DNA from: JABIAG01 sp964561995
GTDB taxonomy: Archaea; Nanobdellota; Nanobdellia; Woesearchaeales; JABIAG01
Direction of reading: 5' to 3'
DNA: 64,000 nucleotides
Assembly: GCA_964561995.1 (NCBI GenBank)
Contig: CAZLQZ010000002.1
Location: forward strand, 1-64,000
Of the stretch, positions 60,034 through 64,000 are shown piece after piece. Within the stretch, counting starts at the first letter, position 1, and each line of letters opens with the position of its first letter. A model generated the notes under the pieces. It was given only the letters and a program-made list of their open reading frames with translations, ran no database searches and had not been told where the DNA came from. The translations under genes and the position numbers were made by a program.

Positions 60034-61051
60034 ATTCGCAGTAATTGGATGTGGAAGAATAGCTCCAAAACATATTGAATCAATTAAAGAAATTAAAGGG
60101 GCCAAACTTGTTGCAGTTTGTGATATCGTTGAAGCCAAGGCAAAAGATTTTGCTGAAAAATATACTTGTAAATATTATACTGATTATAAAGAATTACTTG
60201 AAAATGAAAAAGATGTAGATTGTATTAATGTATGTACTCCTCATGCAATTCATGCTGAAATTACAATTGTAGCTGCTAAATTTGGAAAAAATGTTGTTAC
60301 AGAAAAACCTATGGCTACAAGTTTAGAAGAAGCAGATGAAATGATTAAAACTTGTAAAGAAAATAATGTTAAATTATTTGTTATTAAACAAAATCGATAT
60401 AATGAACCAATTATAAAACTTAAAGAAGCTTTAGATAAAGGTAGATTTGGTAAATTGTTTTATGGTAATACTACTGTTTATTGGACTCGCCCTCAAGATT
60501 ATTATGACCAAGATCCTTGGCGTGGAACAAAAGAACACGATGATGGAGTTTTAATGAATCAATCATCTCATCACATTGATATGTTGAGGTGGTTAATGGG
60601 AGAGGTCGAAGATGTTCATGCTTTTACTGAAACCCAAACACATAATATAGAAGCAGAAGATATGGGTATTGCAGTTCTTAAATTTAAGAATGGAGCAGTA
60701 GGAACTATTGTTGCAACTACTTCTGTTTTTCCACATAATTTGGAAGGTTCAGTTACAATTATGGGTGCCGATGGTAGCGTTAAAGTTGGTGGAACTGCAT
60801 TAAATAAAATGGAATTTTGGCATTTTAAGGATTGGACAAATGATGATGAAATAATTGCTAAAACTTCTGAAAATCCACCTAATGTTTATGGATTTGGACA
60901 TCAAAAATATTTGAAAGAAGTTGTTAATTGTATTGAAAATAACCTTCCACCAAGTATTGGTGGGGAAGAAGGAAGAAAAACTCTTGCTTTAATTCAAAAA
61001 ATTAAAGAAGTTGCAAAACTAAATAAAGAAAATGAATGTCCAAATTGCTGA
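60023..61051 (+). CDS. Gfo/Idh/MocA oxidoreductase (WbpB/WlbA-like)
   Basis: A 342-residue NAD-dependent dehydrogenase: FAVIGCGRIAPKHIESI (dinucleotide fold), CINVCTPHAIHAEI, the catalytic EKPMATSLEEAD (EKP) and a QSSHHIDMLRWLMG helix with active-site His. GCGRIAPKH and FVIKQNRYNEP are typical of WbpB/WlbA, which oxidises the 3-position of UDP-GlcNAcA to the 3-keto form. WbpD- and WbpE-like genes follow directly. The ATG at 60023 with its AGGAGG is chosen over an upstream TTG. Confidence 0.9.
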   Translation: MVIKFAVIGCGRIAPKHIESIKEIKGAKLVAVCDIVEAKAKDFAEKYTCKYYTDYKELLENEKDVDCINVCTPHAIHAEITIVAAKFGKNVVTEKPMATSLEEADEMIKTCKENNVKLFVIKQNRYNEPIIKLKEALDKGRFGKLFYGNTTVYWTRPQDYYDQDPWRGTKEHDDGVLMNQSSHHIDMLRWLMGEVEDVHAFTETQTHNIEAEDMGIAVLKFKNGAVGTIVATTSVFPHNLEGSVTIMGADGSVKVGGTALNKMEFWHFKDWTNDDEIIAKTSENPPNVYGFGHQKYLKEVVNCIENNLPPSIGGEEGRKTLALIQKIKEVAKLNKENECPNC

Positions 61052-61502
61052 AACGGCCATTGTAAAAGATAGTAAAATTGGTAATGGAACCAAAATCTGG
61101 GAGTTTGCTAATATTTATGGTACTGAGATTGATAAAAATTGTAATATTGGTGCATATGTTGAAATTCAAAGTAATTCTAAGATAGGTAAAAATGTAATTA
61201 TTTCTTCTCATTCTTTTATTTGTTCATTAGTTACAGTTGAAGATGATGTTTTTATAGGTCATGGAGTTATGACAATAAATGATTTACATCCTCCTTCAAG
61301 AAGAAAAACAGGTAGTGAAGAAACATGGAAATCAACTTTAATTAAGAAAGGTGCAAGTATTGGAAGTAATGTGACTTTATTTCCTGTAGTAATTGGTGAA
61401 AATGCAGTTGTTGGTGCTGGAGCAGTTGTCACTAAAGATGTTCCGCCAAATAGTACGGTGGTTGGTAATCCTGCTAAAATAATTCGGACGGTAAAATCAT
61501 GA
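61032..61502 (+). CDS. Left-handed beta-helix N-acetyltransferase (WbpD/WlbB-like)
   Basis: A 156-residue hexapeptide-repeat acyltransferase (repeats from IAETAIVKDSKIG through GAYVEIQSNSKIG), with a catalytic-region SHSFICS and loop NDLHPPSRRKTG. The C-terminal VGAGAVVTKDVPPNSTVVGNPAKI is typical of WbpD/WlbB, which acetylates the 3-amino group of UDP-GlcNAc3NA. It overlaps the WbpB-like gene by 20 bp and the aminotransferase gene by 4 bp, so translation is coupled. Confidence 0.9.
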   Translation: MNVQIAETAIVKDSKIGNGTKIWEFANIYGTEIDKNCNIGAYVEIQSNSKIGKNVIISSHSFICSLVTVEDDVFIGHGVMTINDLHPPSRRKTGSEETWKSTLIKKGASIGSNVTLFPVVIGENAVVGAGAVVTKDVPPNSTVVGNPAKIIRTVKS

Positions 61503-62599
61503 TTCCACTTGTAGATTTAAAAGCACAGTATTTAACAATTAAAAAAGAAGTTGATTCTGCAATAAAAAATATTCTTGATAATACTTCATTTATTATGGGA
61601 AAACCCGTTGAAAGTTTTGAAAATAATTTGGCTAGTTTTTGTAATTGTAAACATGCAATTGGTGTTAGTTCTGGTTCTGCAGCTTTATTTTTAGCATTAA
61701 AATCTTACAATATTAAAGAAGGTGACGAAGTAATTACTGTTCCAAATTCATTTATTGCAACAGCTGAAGCAATAGTTCAATGTGGTGCAAAACCAGTTTT
61801 TGTTGATGTTGAAGAATCAACAATGTTAATGGATTCAAAAAAGATTGAAGAAAAAATAACTGATAAGACAAAAGCAATAATTCCAGTTCATTTATACGGT
61901 CAAGTTTGTGACATGGACGATATTATTGACATTGCAAACAAACACAATTTAATTATTATCGAAGATGCTGCCCAAGCAATAGATGCTGAATATAAGGGAA
62001 TGAAACTTCCAATTCATGAAACTGCAATATTCAGTTTTTTTCCTGCTAAAAATTTAGGTTGTTATGGGGATGGAGGGGCAGTAATAACTAATAATCAATC
62101 TGTTGCAAAATTAGTTGCAAAATTAAGAAATCATGGCAGAATATCAAAATATGAATCTGATATAATTGGTTATGGTGAAAGATTAGATGCACTACAGGCT
62201 GCAATTTTAGATATTAAATTAAAACATTTAAATGAATGGAGTAATCAAAGAATGAAAAATGCTTATTTATATAATGAGTTATTGAAAGATACCCTTCAAA
62301 TTTCTATTCCTTTTGAAGAAAAACATTCAAAACATGTTTATTATATGTATGAAGTAAAAGCTCAGAAAAGAGACGATTTGATGGCTTTTTTAAAAGAAAA
62401 AAACATTGCTTCGGGTATACATTATCCTTTACCACTTCATTTACAGAAATCATTAGAATTTTTAGGATATAAAGAAGGAGATTTTCCTATTGTTGAAAAA
62501 GTTGCAAAAAATATACTTTCTTTGCCAATGTATCCAGAATTAACTGAACAACAAATTAGAGAAATAGTTAATCAAATTAAAACTTTTTATTCATTATAA
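61499..62599 (+). CDS. DegT/DnrJ/EryC1 sugar aminotransferase (WbpE/WlbC-like)
   Basis: A 366-residue PLP enzyme: IPLVDLKAQYLTIKKEV, VSSGSAALFLALKS, VPNSFIATAEAIVQCGA, EDAAQAIDAEYKG, the PLP-lysine site FFPAKNLGCYGDGGA and RLDALQAAILDIKL. It matches WbpE/WlbC enzymes that install the 3-amino group on UDP-3-keto-GlcNAcA. Order dehydrogenase-acetyltransferase-aminotransferase mirrors known uronate clusters. Its last 23 bp overlap the convergent GT4 gene. Confidence 0.92.
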   Translation: MIPLVDLKAQYLTIKKEVDSAIKNILDNTSFIMGKPVESFENNLASFCNCKHAIGVSSGSAALFLALKSYNIKEGDEVITVPNSFIATAEAIVQCGAKPVFVDVEESTMLMDSKKIEEKITDKTKAIIPVHLYGQVCDMDDIIDIANKHNLIIIEDAAQAIDAEYKGMKLPIHETAIFSFFPAKNLGCYGDGGAVITNNQSVAKLVAKLRNHGRISKYESDIIGYGERLDALQAAILDIKLKHLNEWSNQRMKNAYLYNELLKDTLQISIPFEEKHSKHVYYMYEVKAQKRDDLMAFLKEKNIASGIHYPLPLHLQKSLEFLGYKEGDFPIVEKVAKNILSLPMYPELTEQQIREIVNQIKTFYSL

Positions 62600-63743
62600 T
62601 TTCTTTATAATAATTAATTAATTCATCTGCAAGTTTATTCCAATCATATTCTAATATCTTTTTTCTTGCATTTTTCGCTTTTTTTAAAGTTTCTTTTTTA
62701 TTGTTTATTATGAAATTAATTTGTTTAGCGAATGAATCTAAGTCGCTAGGTTCATATAAGAATGCTGAGTCTTTTAAAATTTCTTTTAATACTCCAATTC
62801 CACTAACAACTAAAGGTTTTTCCATTCCCATATATTCTAAAATTTTCAGATTAAGAGTAAATTCAGCACCAATCATTGATTTTGAAAATGGTGCTACTAA
62901 AATATCGGCAGCATTTAGATAATGCGGAATTTTATCATGTTGTATTCTTCCAACAAAAAAACATCTCTTTTCGACTTTTAAATCTTTTGCAAGTTTTTGT
63001 AATTCTTGTTTTCCCTTCCCTTCTCCAACAACTACTAATCCTACCTCTTTAACTTTTGGTAATACTTTGATTACATCTAAGATATGATTGACTTTGTCTA
63101 ATTTTCCAATGAAAATTAGATTGTTTTTTGTATTTAATTTATCTTTGAAAATCTTTTTAATTGAATTATCTGTATTTTTATTTGAAAATATTTTACTATC
63201 TATTCCTGATGGAATTGTTTTTATTTCTCGATTATATTTTTTTTCAAAATAATCTGAAAGAGTTGGAGACATAGTTGTTATACCGTTTGCTCTTTTAATT
63301 AAAAATTCTTCTAACCATTTAACTATTTTAACTCTGTAATTTGGGTGAGTTTTTAATTCTTTCATAGTTTCCCATTCTATATCTCCCATTTCTAATACAA
63401 AAGGAACTTTTTGTTTTTTAGCAATTTTTTGTCCTATAAATCCAGAAAAAGGAGTAGGTCTAAAACCATGTACTATGTCATAATTTTGTTTATTACCTTT
63501 TATAATTGCAGATGGAATATAAAATATCATTGATATTTCTAAAATTTTGCTATTAAATTGTTTAGGATGAATTATTTTTAAATTTTTAATCTCTTCAAAT
63601 TTTAATTCTTTATATCCGGAATATTTATCGAATCTTGGAAGAATTAAAGTAACTTCATGACCTTTTTTTGCAACAGCTTTAGCTAAGTTATATTGTCTTA
63701 TTGCCGCAAATTTTGAAAAAGGATTAAGCATACTAATTTTCAT
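62577..63743 (-). CDS. GT4 glycosyltransferase
   Basis: A 388-residue GT-B enzyme: N-terminal MKISMLNPFSKFAAIRQYNLAKAV, EMGDIEWETMKEL, TTMSPTLSDYF, TIPSGIDSKIF and the donor domain LIFIGKLDKVNH, VVGEGKGKQELQ, AADILVAPFSKS, plus LKILEYMGMEKPLVVS with the conserved Glu. It transfers a sugar in glycan assembly. Its ATG overlaps the stop of the neighbouring partial glycosyltransferase by 4 bp, forming a two-gene operon that runs out of the window. Confidence 0.9.
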   Translation of the reverse strand: MKISMLNPFSKFAAIRQYNLAKAVAKKGHEVTLILPRFDKYSGYKELKFEEIKNLKIIHPKQFNSKILEISMIFYIPSAIIKGNKQNYDIVHGFRPTPFSGFIGQKIAKKQKVPFVLEMGDIEWETMKELKTHPNYRVKIVKWLEEFLIKRANGITTMSPTLSDYFEKKYNREIKTIPSGIDSKIFSNKNTDNSIKKIFKDKLNTKNNLIFIGKLDKVNHILDVIKVLPKVKEVGLVVVGEGKGKQELQKLAKDLKVEKRCFFVGRIQHDKIPHYLNAADILVAPFSKSMIGAEFTLNLKILEYMGMEKPLVVSGIGVLKEILKDSAFLYEPSDLDSFAKQINFIINNKKETLKKAKNARKKILEYDWNKLADELINYYKEIIMNKKF

Positions 63744-64000
63744 TTTTCAAATAACTCCAAAGTTTTATCACTAATTTTATCCCAAGTATAATTTTTAATT
63801 TTTTCAATAATTTTTTCCATTTTTTCTTTAATTTTTTTATCATCAAATATGTCTTTAACATGTTCTGCGATTTGTTTATGAATATTAGCTTCCATTTCAA
63901 GTGGATATCCCCCTATTTCTTTAAGAACATATTTTAGTCCTCCCATGTCTGCAAGTATTGATGGGATTCCTAAACTCATTGCTTCAACTGCTGTAAGTCC
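63740..64000 (-). CDS. Partial GT4 glycosyltransferase (C-terminus; runs off the right edge)
   Basis: The minus-strand frame is open to the window edge and encodes the end of a GT-B enzyme. GLTAVEAMSLGIPSILAD is the conserved donor-site loop with the E-x7-E type Glu, followed by a helical tail (KNYTWDKISDKTLELF) typical of the closing helix. The N-terminal part lies beyond 64000. Likely co-transcribed with the GT4 gene downstream. Confidence 0.85.
   Translation of the reverse strand, partial: GLTAVEAMSLGIPSILADMGGLKYVLKEIGGYPLEMEANIHKQIAEHVKDIFDDKKIKEKMEKIIEKIKNYTWDKISDKTLELFEK

Noticed and set aside
1..64000. CRISPR arrays, insertion sequences, integrases or att sites
   Set aside because: No regularly spaced repeats, transposase or recombinase motifs, or direct repeats beyond the gap flanks were seen.
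1..64000. Alternative genetic code (stop reassignment)
   Set aside because: Only one gene shows an internal TAA. TAA, TAG and TGA all end recognisable proteins at expected lengths elsewhere.

Overview
The window looks like a metagenome-assembled scaffold from an AT-rich archaeon. Archaeal markers include topoisomerase VI (both subunits), DnaG-type primase, Rio1 kinase, a Dim2-like KH protein, ABCE1/Rli1, MBF1, archaeal-type TrpRS, TrmI, an archaeal-type SRP RNA, intron-containing tRNAs, and TATA boxes about 25 bp upstream of leaderless start codons. Compact genes, an isolated 5S rRNA and many small secreted proteins suggest a DPANN-type lineage (Woesearchaeota/Pacearchaeota-like). That placement is inference.

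Layout. (1) 1-2.7 kb: SRP RNA, a gene broken by an in-frame stop, a metallo-beta-lactamase-fold protein and a presenilin-like intramembrane protease. (2) 2.7-10.1 kb: a pilin-like protein translationally coupled to a secreted multidomain protein of about 2,000 residues. Its gene is artificially split by two 100-N scaffold gaps, each flanked by an identical 55-mer. (3) 10.2-33.6 kb: housekeeping genes (trpS, lactate permease, YvcK/CofD-like protein, HerA-like ATPase, PpiC foldase, dnaG, rio1, KH protein, top6BA, trmI, a TtuA-like thiolase, ABCE1, MBF1, a shortened NFACT protein, UXS). Among them are tRNA-Arg(TCT), a tRNA-Cys(GCA) with two introns, 5S rRNA and a candidate H/ACA-type guide RNA. 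(4) 33.6-64 kb: a surface-glycan region with glycosyltransferases of GT2, GT4 and GT-C type, methyltransferases, a radical SAM protein, a flippase and an LPG-synthase-like membrane protein. It also carries a set like that for di-N-acetylated uronic acid (WbpB/D/E-like), an asparagine-synthase-like enzyme, and a head-group module.

The head-group module contains an APH-fold kinase, two paralogous LicC/PntC-like nucleotidyltransferases (one fused to a 2-aminoethylphosphonate transaminase) and a divergent CDP-alcohol phosphotransferase. Together these suggest a cell-surface glycan or glycolipid carrying phosphonate or phosphocholine-like head groups.

The most notable points are the two-intron tRNA-Cys, the false gaps hiding one giant surface protein with a beta-propeller nested inside a TSP3 repeat, the PntC-AepW-like fusion beside its own paralogue, and palindromic TATA boxes that appear to fire leaderless transcripts both ways. 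No CRISPR arrays, insertion sequences or integrases were seen.
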